Assembly (NCBI RefSeq): GCF_000243315.1
Contig: NZ_JH597768.1
Location: 203,467-267,466 of the forward strand
DNA from: Metallosphaera yellowstonensis MK1
GTDB taxonomy: Archaea; Thermoproteota; Thermoprotei_A; Sulfolobales; Sulfolobaceae
DNA: 64,000 nt
Reading direction: 5' to 3'
The notes under the pieces were generated by a model, which made no database searches, was not told the origin of the DNA, and saw nothing but the letters and a program-made list of their open reading frames with translations. Below, piece by piece: positions 15,838 through 23,640 of this stretch. The position numbers were made by a program, and so were the translations under genes. Numbering within the stretch: the first letter of the stretch is position 1; each line of letters opens with the position of its first letter.

Positions 15838-17157
15838 ATGGAGCCTCTGGAAATAGTCGACAAGGCCAGGTGGAATAACGTCCATACTCTTCTGTTCACA
15901 TCCTTAGGTTTAGGGTTTTTCATGTGGGGGACAATAAGTAGCATAGCTCCACTTTACTACCCATCTGTCAACAACGTCTATTTCATCCTTGCTCCAATAA
16001 TAGCCACAATAGTGGGAGATCTGATCTTCCCTCTTCTGTCTGACAGATTATACGGGAGAAAAAGGACGTTCCTCATGACGATGTCCATGTATGGAGCAGG
16101 TACCATCATAATAGTCGCCTCGTCGATCTTGCCTAGTCTTACGTCTTTGAGTCCTTCTAAACCACCTTTACTCTACCTACTTACTTTGGGCATAGTGTTG
16201 GGTGTGTTGGGTGTCGAAGGAGAGGTGCCTGTCATGTTATCCTATGCAGCTGAGATGATGCCGCTGAAATACAGGGAGAAGATACTGATATTGGCTCCAA
16301 ACTTCGATAACGTCGGGGCAATGGTCGCCTCTGGGTTAGCCTTGCTATCGAGTGCTTTGTCCAGTTCGGTTCAGCTCCTAGCTCTCTCCTTAGTGGCAGT
16401 AATAGGAGTGGCCTTCCTCATTGTTGTCAGAATGAAGCTGCCTGAGTCAGTTAGATGGCTTTACATTAAGGGAAATAAGGAGGCTGTGAGCTCTGAGATT
16501 AAGAAGATCTCCCCAAAGGTCGAGGACTTTAAGGAGAGGTCGGAAGTGAGAAGGGTTAGTCTAACTTCTAGGTTCCTATTTCTGGTAGTCATAGGAGTGT
16601 CCCAATACCTGACTTACGGTCTCATGGCCTTCTACATCGGAGATTTCTACTTCCCAAGCCAAGAGAACATGATAGTATTCATCGCGAACCTGGGGGCGAG
16701 TGTGGCGGGATTCCTAGCTACGTTAATCATAGATAGGGAGAGAACTAGCTCGTTCAGCTTATTCTCTTTCACTGGAGGATTTTTGACGATCGTGGCAATA
16801 CTCTTCTCCCTGAATACTGTGAGAGTCTCCCCGGCTCTCTTCTACTCCCTTCTCTTCGCCAATATGGTCTTCAGTGAGTTTGGATGGGCAGTTAGAACCA
16901 TATATGAACCTCTACTGCTCCCCAACTCAAATAGGGCGTTCTTGATAGGCATGGTAAGGTTGTTTCCAATAACCCTTAGTTCCTTATCCGTGTATTACAG
17001 TAGTTACTTGAGCTCGCCGTTCTCCTATGTACTTTACAATACCGTATTATGGGCTTTGGGAGCCGGAGCTACGATATGGTGGTACCTCAAGGGATACGAT
17101 GTGAAAAGAGTTTCCTTAGAGCTTACGTCTCAAAGTAAATTACCCGTAACCAAATGA
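15838..17157 (+). CDS. MFS transporter (sugar/metabolite porter-like)
   Basis: The 439-aa protein has twelve hydrophobic segments. Motif A-like LLSDRLYGRKRTFLM follows helix 2 and a second copy-like acidic segment LPESVRWLYIKGN follows helix 6, the PESPRW-type motif of the sugar porter and related MFS families. The substrate is unknown. The upstream TATA/inverted-repeat arrangement suggests regulated expression. Confidence 0.85.
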   Translation: MEPLEIVDKARWNNVHTLLFTSLGLGFFMWGTISSIAPLYYPSVNNVYFILAPIIATIVGDLIFPLLSDRLYGRKRTFLMTMSMYGAGTIIIVASSILPSLTSLSPSKPPLLYLLTLGIVLGVLGVEGEVPVMLSYAAEMMPLKYREKILILAPNFDNVGAMVASGLALLSSALSSSVQLLALSLVAVIGVAFLIVVRMKLPESVRWLYIKGNKEAVSSEIKKISPKVEDFKERSEVRRVSLTSRFLFLVVIGVSQYLTYGLMAFYIGDFYFPSQENMIVFIANLGASVAGFLATLIIDRERTSSFSLFSFTGGFLTIVAILFSLNTVRVSPALFYSLLFANMVFSEFGWAVRTIYEPLLLPNSNRAFLIGMVRLFPITLSSLSVYYSSYLSSPFSYVLYNTVLWALGAGATIWWYLKGYDVKRVSLELTSQSKLPVTK

Positions 17158-17215
17158 ACGCTTTTCAGCTGGGCTACGGAAAGACTTATATTATTATTTA
17201 GATTAAAATGTATAT

Positions 17216-17608
17216 ATGAAAATAGTTTTAGCGTACGACGGTTCTGATTACTCGAAGAAGGCCTTACTCTATGCACTTAAGCTCATGAAAGAAAAGGACG
17301 AAATTCACGTCGTCACCGTGGTGAAGGAGGTCCCTAGAAGTCCAGAGCAGGTTATCGTGGAAAGTGAGACTAAGGCGGAAAAAATGCTAGAGGAGATCAA
17401 GAGGGAAATTGAGGGTTACAGTGTAAAGACTAAGATCCTCGAAGGTAGTGACGTAGCCTCAGCGCTAGTGGAATACTGCAAGAAAATAGAGTGTAACATG
17501 ATAGTTACAGGTACTAGGGGCTTAACCGGTGTAAAGAAGGCAATATTGGGAAGCGTATCTAGCGCATTGGTCAACAAGTCAGATGTACCTGTTCTAATTG
17601 TAAAGTAA
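17216..17608 (+). CDS. Universal stress protein (UspA family)
   Basis: The 130-aa single-domain protein starts MKIVLAYDGSDYSKKAL and ends with the ATP-binding signature GTRGLTGVKKAILGSVSS (G-2x-G-9x-G-S). It is an ATP-binding type USP. TATA-like sequence lies within 30 bp of the ATG. It precedes the ABC exporter pair by 40 bp, in the same direction, though a separate promoter is possible. Confidence 0.9.
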   Translation: MKIVLAYDGSDYSKKALLYALKLMKEKDEIHVVTVVKEVPRSPEQVIVESETKAEKMLEEIKREIEGYSVKTKILEGSDVASALVEYCKKIECNMIVTGTRGLTGVKKAILGSVSSALVNKSDVPVLIVK

Positions 17609-17647
17609 CGATATATCTTTATTTACTATTGCACACTAGACTAGTCT

Positions 17648-18601
17648 ATGTACTCCATTGAAACCAGAGATCTCACAAAGAAGTACGGTGACTTCGTTGC
17701 CGTAGACCACATAAGCTTTACTGTAAAGAGAGGAGAGATATTCGGTCTCCTGGGACCTAACGGTGCAGGGAAGACCACAACCATAAAGATGCTTACAGGG
17801 CTGACTCCACCAACCGAGGGGGACGCTCTTGTAGCTGGATTCAGTATAGTGAGGAATCCCATAGAGGTAAAGTCCAGGATAGGTTGGATTTCGTCAGAGG
17901 TCATCCTCGATGACGATCTCACCGGATGGGAGAACCTAGAGATACAAGCCCGTTTAACTGGAGTAAAGAATTGGAAGGAGAGAGCCACAGAGCTCCTGAA
18001 ATATTTTGGAATACTTGAGTTTAAGGACAGGAAGGCGGGAAAGTTCTCCACTGGGATGAGAAAGAAGCTGGAGATAGCCATGGCACTCCTGAACTCCCCT
18101 GAGGTTATTTTCATGGATGAACCTACCATAGGCTTGGACGTCAACACCAGGGCTACCATGTGGAATCTCATTAGACAGATAAACAAGGACTACGAGGTTA
18201 CAGTCCTCTTAACTACTCACTACATGGAGGAGGCAGACTCGCTGTGTAATAGGTTAGGAATAATCAACAAAGGTAGGATAATTGCCATGGACACTCCGGA
18301 AGAATTGAAGAATAAATACGGTGGAGATGTAATAGAGATAGAGCTTAAGCCAGGCGCTAAACTCAACGTGAGCCTGGAGAACACTCAAGTCACAGACAGT
18401 AGAGTGAGGATAAGGGTGAACAACGCAGAGTCTGCCCTCATGGACGTGATAAGAGCTGTAGGCGGAGATAACATAAAGGGGATAAGGGTGAACAAGTCCA
18501 GCCTGGACGTGGTCTTCATTAACCTGACTGGTGGAACGATGGAGGAACAGGAGTTTGACGCAAGGAGGTTTTATGCCATGATAAGGAGGGCGAGAAGATG
18601 A
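17648..18601 (+). CDS. ABC transporter ATP-binding protein (ABC-2/DrrA type)
   Basis: The 317-aa ATPase has Walker A GPNGAGKTT, signature FSTGMRKKLEIA, Walker B VIFMDEPTIGLD and H-loop LTTHYMEEAD in order, followed by the C-terminal extension typical of DrrA/NatA-type exporters. It overlaps the permease gene by 4 bp (ATGATG junction), so the two form one exporter. Substrate is unknown; drug, lipid or polysaccharide export are known roles of this family. Confidence 0.92.
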   Translation: MYSIETRDLTKKYGDFVAVDHISFTVKRGEIFGLLGPNGAGKTTTIKMLTGLTPPTEGDALVAGFSIVRNPIEVKSRIGWISSEVILDDDLTGWENLEIQARLTGVKNWKERATELLKYFGILEFKDRKAGKFSTGMRKKLEIAMALLNSPEVIFMDEPTIGLDVNTRATMWNLIRQINKDYEVTVLLTTHYMEEADSLCNRLGIINKGRIIAMDTPEELKNKYGGDVIEIELKPGAKLNVSLENTQVTDSRVRIRVNNAESALMDVIRAVGGDNIKGIRVNKSSLDVVFINLTGGTMEEQEFDARRFYAMIRRARR

Positions 18602-19365
18602 TGGATAGACTTTACGCCCTTTATATGAGGGAGGCTAAGAGGATTTTCAGGAGCGTCTACATGTGGATCATGTTGATTTCACAGCCCGTAATGTGGCTGA
18701 TCTTCTTCGGCAGTAGTTTTTCAGGGGTGCCAAAACAAGTGCTGATAAGTTTCTTTCACACTGATAATTATATTGCCTTCATCCTGCCGGGGGAGTTAGC
18801 AATATCAATGCTCTTCGTAGGGATGTTCAGCTCCATGAGTCTTATTCAGGATAAGAGATTTGGTTATCTCAAGAGGGTTCTCATAACGCCCACTCCCAAG
18901 TACGACGTGTTCTTGGCCAAAGTCCTAGGAGGTATGACGCGAGGACTTATACAGGCTCCGATACTGCTAGCAGTCAGTGTAGTGTTAGGTGTCAGGATGA
19001 ACCTGACTCCGCTGTCCATTGGGGTATTATTTCTATCCTTGGCCTTCGTGGGGATTGGGTTCTCATCACTTTACTCCATTTTTACACTCAAGACTGCAGA
19101 TTGGCAGGCTCCAGGAGTCATATCAAACTTGATTAATCTTCCCCTCATGTTCTCGAGCACTGCTCTATTCCCGAAAGCGTTCTTCCCCTCTTGGCTTAAG
19201 CTGATCAGCGATGTCAATCCTCTGACCTATGCGGCGGAGCTCAACAGGGGAATGTTGCTCTACAACGATCCCTCATGGAATTACCTCCTTTACTTGGCAG
19301 TATTCGCACTGGTTATGTTAAGTTTGGGGAGCGTGCTCACTAACAAGTTCCTGTATGCCGAGTGA
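18598..19365 (+). CDS. ABC-2 type permease
   Basis: The 255-aa membrane protein has six hydrophobic segments and the ABC-2 layout: long first extracytoplasmic stretch, GELAISMLFVGMFSSMS, then RFGYLKRVLITPTPKYDVFLAK. The NPLTYAAELNRG segment near the end is typical for the family. It is translationally coupled to the ATPase upstream. Confidence 0.9.
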   Translation: MMDRLYALYMREAKRIFRSVYMWIMLISQPVMWLIFFGSSFSGVPKQVLISFFHTDNYIAFILPGELAISMLFVGMFSSMSLIQDKRFGYLKRVLITPTPKYDVFLAKVLGGMTRGLIQAPILLAVSVVLGVRMNLTPLSIGVLFLSLAFVGIGFSSLYSIFTLKTADWQAPGVISNLINLPLMFSSTALFPKAFFPSWLKLISDVNPLTYAAELNRGMLLYNDPSWNYLLYLAVFALVMLSLGSVLTNKFLYAE

Positions 19366-19409
19366 AATTGCACCTTGAAACTTCCAACTCTTCTTTAAAC
19401 CAACGTGAG

Positions 19410-20810
19410 CTAAGTTACCGGAGCTTTCTTCTTTAACCTATCCATGTACTCCTCGATTGTAATCACTCTATTCTCTTCATCAACCACTAGGGACCCAGGT
19501 CTTCCTCTTCTCCCCTTGGCACTATACCATACAACGATCACCGACAAAAGGGCTACAAGGGTGAACAGGGATATGGAGTTAGGCTGAATAGATTGAATTA
19601 TGCCCCAAACATTGAGGCTGGTGGCAATTATGGGTATTAGTAGGGTATAGACGGAGAGCTGAGATATTCTGGCATAAAACACGGGGACTCCAAAACCATC
19701 TATAACCCTTCCCATCAACCAAAATATCCCTGTAATAACTCCCACTATGGCGAAGGCGTCGGACAAGCCAAGAACTGAGGTGAACAGTGCTACTACCAAA
19801 GCTGATAAAAGAGCTACTAGGAGCGTTGACACCAGGGGCTCGCCACTCTTAGTGACATTGGTTAAGAACCTCGGAGCAGCTCCTTCTCTTCCCAAATTAA
19901 ACAATATCCTGGCAGAGCCTAGCGTAGTCCCAATATTAGATGCTAAGAGACTGTTTGCAGACATTACTAATGCTATAAACATGGGTATAGATCCGTATCT
20001 ATACATCTCGAAAAGTAGGGGTTGAGGAGAGTTAGCCAGGTCGCTCAAGGAACCCCCCCAAAGGGTTACTAATGCATAGGTTCCCAGAAACATGGAGAGC
20101 CCACCTATTAACAGGGATAGCCACATGCCTTGAGTGATAGTCTTCATAGGCTTCTTTGCCTCCTCTCCTAGATAAGTAGCAGCACCTGCACCAGATATAC
20201 TGACCATGGAGAGAACAAACGCTTGGGCAATATTATTTGGACTCGCTCCGTCAGGAGTTAGATATTCTAAGTGAAAGGGTTCCCTAAGAGAAACCAGGAA
20301 GAGCGCAACAAGGAGAACGACTTCAGCTGTGGCACTCACTGAAACTACATATCCAAGAACTTTCTTTATCTGTGTGAGAGACAACAAGGTCGGATATAAG
20401 ATCCCAAAGGCTAGGATAACCCCTTCACTCCACCAAGGAAGAGTAAATCCGAGTATGCCTAAACCTATATTAATCAGTAGATAAAGAGTGATCACGTTGA
20501 CCGCATTAAGGAAAGAGTAGGCAAAGACCTCAGTGAGTGCCTCGAAGAATGACAAAAACTTGTTTCTCCAGGCGCTATAACCGAAAGTGTAGTACCCTCC
20601 CGCTGAGGCTATCCTCCTGGTATAGGACGTAAGAGTGTAGATCCATAGGGCACTACCCATGAGAGCCAGCAAAGTGGTGAAGACCACGGAGTGGCCTGCA
20701 TAGAGGATTGCAGCCGTCGAAGTTGAGACTACACTACCTAGAGGGGCAGTAACTGCCATCGCTTGACCGTAAGTTTCCTTGAGCGAGATTGAACCTCGGC
20801 TTAGCCTCAT
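19410..20810 (-). CDS. APC family amino acid permease
   Basis: The 466-aa protein has about twelve membrane segments and the APC N-terminal pattern (ISLKETYGQAMAVTAPLGSVV, then AGGYYTFGYSAW). The conserved central part KKPMKTITQGMW and NIGTTLGSARILFNLGREG also match. It probably imports amino acids or polyamines with protons. GGGAG lies just upstream of the ATG. Confidence 0.87.
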   Translation of the reverse strand: MRLSRGSISLKETYGQAMAVTAPLGSVVSTSTAAILYAGHSVVFTTLLALMGSALWIYTLTSYTRRIASAGGYYTFGYSAWRNKFLSFFEALTEVFAYSFLNAVNVITLYLLINIGLGILGFTLPWWSEGVILAFGILYPTLLSLTQIKKVLGYVVSVSATAEVVLLVALFLVSLREPFHLEYLTPDGASPNNIAQAFVLSMVSISGAGAATYLGEEAKKPMKTITQGMWLSLLIGGLSMFLGTYALVTLWGGSLSDLANSPQPLLFEMYRYGSIPMFIALVMSANSLLASNIGTTLGSARILFNLGREGAAPRFLTNVTKSGEPLVSTLLVALLSALVVALFTSVLGLSDAFAIVGVITGIFWLMGRVIDGFGVPVFYARISQLSVYTLLIPIIATSLNVWGIIQSIQPNSISLFTLVALLSVIVVWYSAKGRRGRPGSLVVDEENRVITIEEYMDRLKKKAPVT

Positions 20811-21001
20811 AATCTCCCTTTAAGCTTTTCGATCCTAAATAGTTAAAAAGTTTCCCTGACTCAAAAGGGCTTCTTCATATAAGCTTAAAGGGTGATCCCC
20901 TGAAAAAGTTTACAATGAGCTTAAATGGTGAATGAACGAATTAGGGGACAAAGCTAGTTCTAAAGTACATTGTTTCTTATCAATTCGAATAGAAAGGTAT
21001 A

Positions 21002-21325
21002 TTATTTCGGTTCGGTAGATGAAGTGGCCTCCACTAATGCTCTCATGATGGCCTCAAATCGTATCTTCATTTCTGGAGGCATCGGTTTCTTAGGCTGAAT
21101 AGTTTTAAGTTCCTCCAAAGCCTTCTTTAATGTCTTAATTGCGTCTTCTGGATCTCTTTGCAAGGCGTAATAAGCTCTCTTAATGGACTTGCTTATTTCT
21201 TTGAATTTGTTTAGATCATCTTGAGTAAATATACCTTCCTTGAGCAAGTAAGTCTCCATATCCGTAGTAACTAAGGGAATTTGAAGGTCGATTAGGGTCC
21301 ACAGCTTACTGACAATGTCCGCCAT
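21002..21325 (-). CDS. Small helical protein, unknown function
   Basis: The 107-aa product is almost entirely predicted helix, with a Lys/Glu-rich middle (KEISKSIKRAYYALQRDPEDAIKTL) and a Pro-rich linker (QPKKPMPPEMK). No Cys, no membrane segment, no recognised motif. It stands alone with its own upstream region next to an IS graveyard. Confidence 0.6.
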   Translation of the reverse strand: MADIVSKLWTLIDLQIPLVTTDMETYLLKEGIFTQDDLNKFKEISKSIKRAYYALQRDPEDAIKTLKKALEELKTIQPKKPMPPEMKIRFEAIMRALVEATSSTEPK

Positions 21326-21477
21326 AAGGTAACATCACAGATCGGGCTTTAAAGTGCTTTTATGGACCAAAAACCCTCACACAGTAGCCTTTTTGATGAG
21401 ATGTGAAACACTTGATGCATCTTTCAACCTCCACGGTCTTATAATACGTGTCTCCTGGTTCGTCAATACCCCTTTAT

Positions 21478-21545
21478 ATAACGGGGGGGTTCAAAGGGGG
21501 CGGAGGATCCTCACCGTGAGGATGGATAACCCCCTTCGTAGTTAA
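21478..21545 (+). repeat. Hairpin repeat, copy 1 (IS200/IS605 end-like)
   Basis: After GGGGGGGTTCAAAGGGGG comes a hairpin ATCCTCA-CCG-TGAGGAT and then GGATAACCCCCTTCGTAGTTAAC. The same order of elements occurs at 32155-32235 (GGGGTTCAAAAGGGG, hairpin, GGGATGGAAGCCCCTCGTA-TTAAG). Structure and context, next to tnpB tails in both places, suggest ends of a TnpB-type transposon. Confidence 0.5.
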
Positions 21546-21579
21546 CACTTGTATACTTCTTTTTCAAACATTCTATCAA

Positions 21580-21803
21580 TGACACTCACTGAGGGGGTAA
21601 GCGTCACCGAGACGCCTTGGTCAAAGCGAGGGTCGGTGAGGTACGCCTCTGCCCCAATCAACAGTCCCATATGGGGACACCGCAGGTTCACTCAATGCTC
21701 GGGGCTGGTGAGGCCCGTAGTGCCTGTGGAGCTCCGCCCTCTACCCTTTGGGCAAGGTGTGGCAAAGAAGCAGGAAGCCCCGTCCGTTAGGGCAGGGTAG
21801 TTC
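21580..21803 (+). pseudogene. 3' tail of an IS200/IS605-type tnpB with right end
   Basis: The frame ending at 21800 (VSVTETPWSKRGSVRYAS through VELRPLPFGQGVAKKQEAPSVRAG) is the variable tail found after the last catalytic Asp in IS1341/IS605-type TnpB proteins. It is followed directly by a hairpin-like end, GGAAGCCCCGTCC and GGGCAGGGTAGTTCAC, typical of the right end of these elements. The catalytic part of the protein is gone. A related tail is split by another insertion at 61586-62500. Confidence 0.6.
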
Positions 21804-22053
21804 ACTGCTTTAGTCCATCCACCTAGACCGTTTCACTCAGCCTTCCATTTGACGTAAGAGAGCCAATGATGCGGTGAACTTACTACAGAGCTACTTTAAG
21901 CAACTCACTTCCGCTTATATCTCTTCAACGGTTTAGAGGTACCATAACTGCGCCCCTTGATACCCTGACGAAATTTCTCGTTAGAGGGTTATACAGCCCT
22001 CGGATGCTTCAGGAAACCCTCTTGCTTAGGATGCTGAGGGAGTCAAGTCAGTG
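21804..22053. other. Intergenic region of decayed mobile DNA
   Basis: No gene is supported here. A CCATAACTGC at 21952-21961 matches the MITE/IS4-like terminal sequence in inverted orientation and may be a fragment of another copy; the partner end is not found. Confidence 0.3.
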
Positions 22054-22117
22054 CAGCAGTTATGGGATTTCTCGTTAGGTGTAGCCTTGAAGTCAAGGCA
22101 AAATCTAATAACTGCTG
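22054..22117. mobile_element. 64-bp MITE of the IS4-like family, upstream of the ParA-like gene
   Basis: CAGCAGTTATGGGATTTC at the left and its partner ending ATAACTGCTG at the right give a 64-bp element of exactly the same length as the copy at 53127. It lies 36 bp before the start of the ParA-like ATPase, where a promoter would be expected, so it may supply or disturb that promoter. Flanks share CAGTG but no full 8-bp duplication is clear. Confidence 0.7.
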
Positions 22118-22152
22118 CCAGTGCAAAGATGTTTGATGCTTTTTAGTCACCT

Positions 22153-22758
22153 TTGTCGAAAAGTAAACGGACATTGATAAAGATTAACGTCTTAGGAGTG
22201 AAGGAAGGTGTAGGAAAGTCCACCGTGGCCTTGAGCCTAGCCAGAGGACTGTCCTCAAAGGGGACGACCCTTCTGGTCGATAAGACACCATCCTGCGGTC
22301 TGTGGAGGAAGTTAGGTAGACAAGACGACTTCTGGTGCGAAGATAAACTCTGCGTGCTCAAGTTGTTCAAAAGACCTTTCAGGATAGGAGAGAACGATCT
22401 GAAGGAGGCCTTAGAGAATTTGGAAAACGTATATAGAAACGGATGGGACTTCGTGGTTATAGACAACTTCTCCTGTGCTACTCAGGAAAACCATCTCGTC
22501 AAGGTAGACGCCTATGCCCTTACGGTCTTCGTCACAGACGTCCCCAACATAAGGAGCACCCTCGACTACTCCATGAATTTCCCTAACAAGTATGCACTCA
22601 TAGTCAATATGGTTCCGGAGGGATATAGGATACCTGTAGAGCTATTAGGGGAATTCCTGTTTAAGATCACTGTTCCTTTGATTGACACGAGCGATCTCTC
22701 GACTTTTCTCAAAGGAATAGTTGAGGACATAACTGAGATATCGTCCAAGTTTTCATAA
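22153..22758 (+). CDS. ParA/MinD-like P-loop ATPase
   Basis: The 201-aa product has a deviant Walker A, VKEGVGKST, near residue 17, with the leading Lys of the ParA/MinD class, and FVVIDNFSCA as Walker B-like strand. Start is TTG 22153; another TTG at 22174 is possible. There is no ParB or replication gene nearby, so it is an orphan member; roles in positioning or in metal-cofactor handling (Mrp/CooC-like) are alternatives. A MITE sits immediately upstream. Confidence 0.7.
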   Translation: MSKSKRTLIKINVLGVKEGVGKSTVALSLARGLSSKGTTLLVDKTPSCGLWRKLGRQDDFWCEDKLCVLKLFKRPFRIGENDLKEALENLENVYRNGWDFVVIDNFSCATQENHLVKVDAYALTVFVTDVPNIRSTLDYSMNFPNKYALIVNMVPEGYRIPVELLGEFLFKITVPLIDTSDLSTFLKGIVEDITEISSKFS

Positions 22759-22834
22759 AGAGAGGAAGATTTAGCTTGACGTTAAAGCTGTTTTCACGAA
22801 AGTATTTTAGAGTCCTGGTTTTACACCTTATGAC

Positions 22835-23611
22835 ATGTTATACCAACTGGGTGTAATCGCCTCGGCTCTGGCTGGTCTAACCGTAGTGCTAGGTGGTATA
22901 GTTGAGGGCTATGGGTACGGGCTCTCCTTGGGAACTAAGTGGCCTTATACTAGGGACATTCATCAGGTCGCTCTTAAGGGAGACCCAGAGGCAATGCATA
23001 GGATAAGTGCTACAGTAGTGGGGTTGATTTCCCTCGCCCTGTTAGTTCTCAGTCCTTCAGTGATAACTGTCATTGGATTCGTCTCCGTGGTATTTACCGC
23101 CCTGTTGGGGATGGCTACCCTCTACGTCTTAGCGGGAAAGCTCCCTTCGGTCTTTCAAGGTCTTCATGACATAGCTGCCTATACCACTTTCGTCACTTAT
23201 CTACTCATGTTCCTTGAGGGCTTAGGATATAAGGTGAACGTTCTCAATTTCCTCATCGAAGCAATAGTTCCTCCTCATTTCCTATACTTCGTCATCTTCA
23301 TGGGGGGTGTCGTTACGGGCCTCAGGAGGATGTCTCGGCCTATAGGTCAGGTCAGGAAACCGCAGGGAAGGATACAGTGGGCTTGGGCCATTCACGGGGT
23401 TTTAGCTATAATCTTCGTCTTAGCCGTGATTTATCTCCACTACTGGCTAACCCTGGTCTTCACGATTCTGGAGATAGGAGCTGGACTATGGGTCTACAGG
23501 AGTATAAACAGGAATCCAGAGAAGCCTGGAGCGTCAGTAGGATTTCACCAACTGTTCTCGCTCCTGACTGTAGTGGCCATAATACTCAACTCGTTATCCA
23601 TTGTAGCCTAA
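22835..23611 (+). CDS. Heme A synthase-like protein (CtaA/Cox15)
   Basis: The 258-aa protein has about eight membrane segments and four helix-borne histidines in CtaA-like contexts: AMHRISATVVG, GLHDIAAYTTF, AIHGVLAIIFV and GFHQLFSLL. Members convert heme O to heme A for terminal oxidases, as used by aerobic Sulfolobales. The N-terminal LGGIVEGYGYGLS resembles the GG-VR-TGSGLS region. Conservation is moderate, so heme A-type function is likely but not certain. Confidence 0.75.
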   Translation: MLYQLGVIASALAGLTVVLGGIVEGYGYGLSLGTKWPYTRDIHQVALKGDPEAMHRISATVVGLISLALLVLSPSVITVIGFVSVVFTALLGMATLYVLAGKLPSVFQGLHDIAAYTTFVTYLLMFLEGLGYKVNVLNFLIEAIVPPHFLYFVIFMGGVVTGLRRMSRPIGQVRKPQGRIQWAWAIHGVLAIIFVLAVIYLHYWLTLVFTILEIGAGLWVYRSINRNPEKPGASVGFHQLFSLLTVVAIILNSLSIVA

Positions 23612-23640
23612 CGTTCAGGCGAGGTGCATCAAATCACAGC

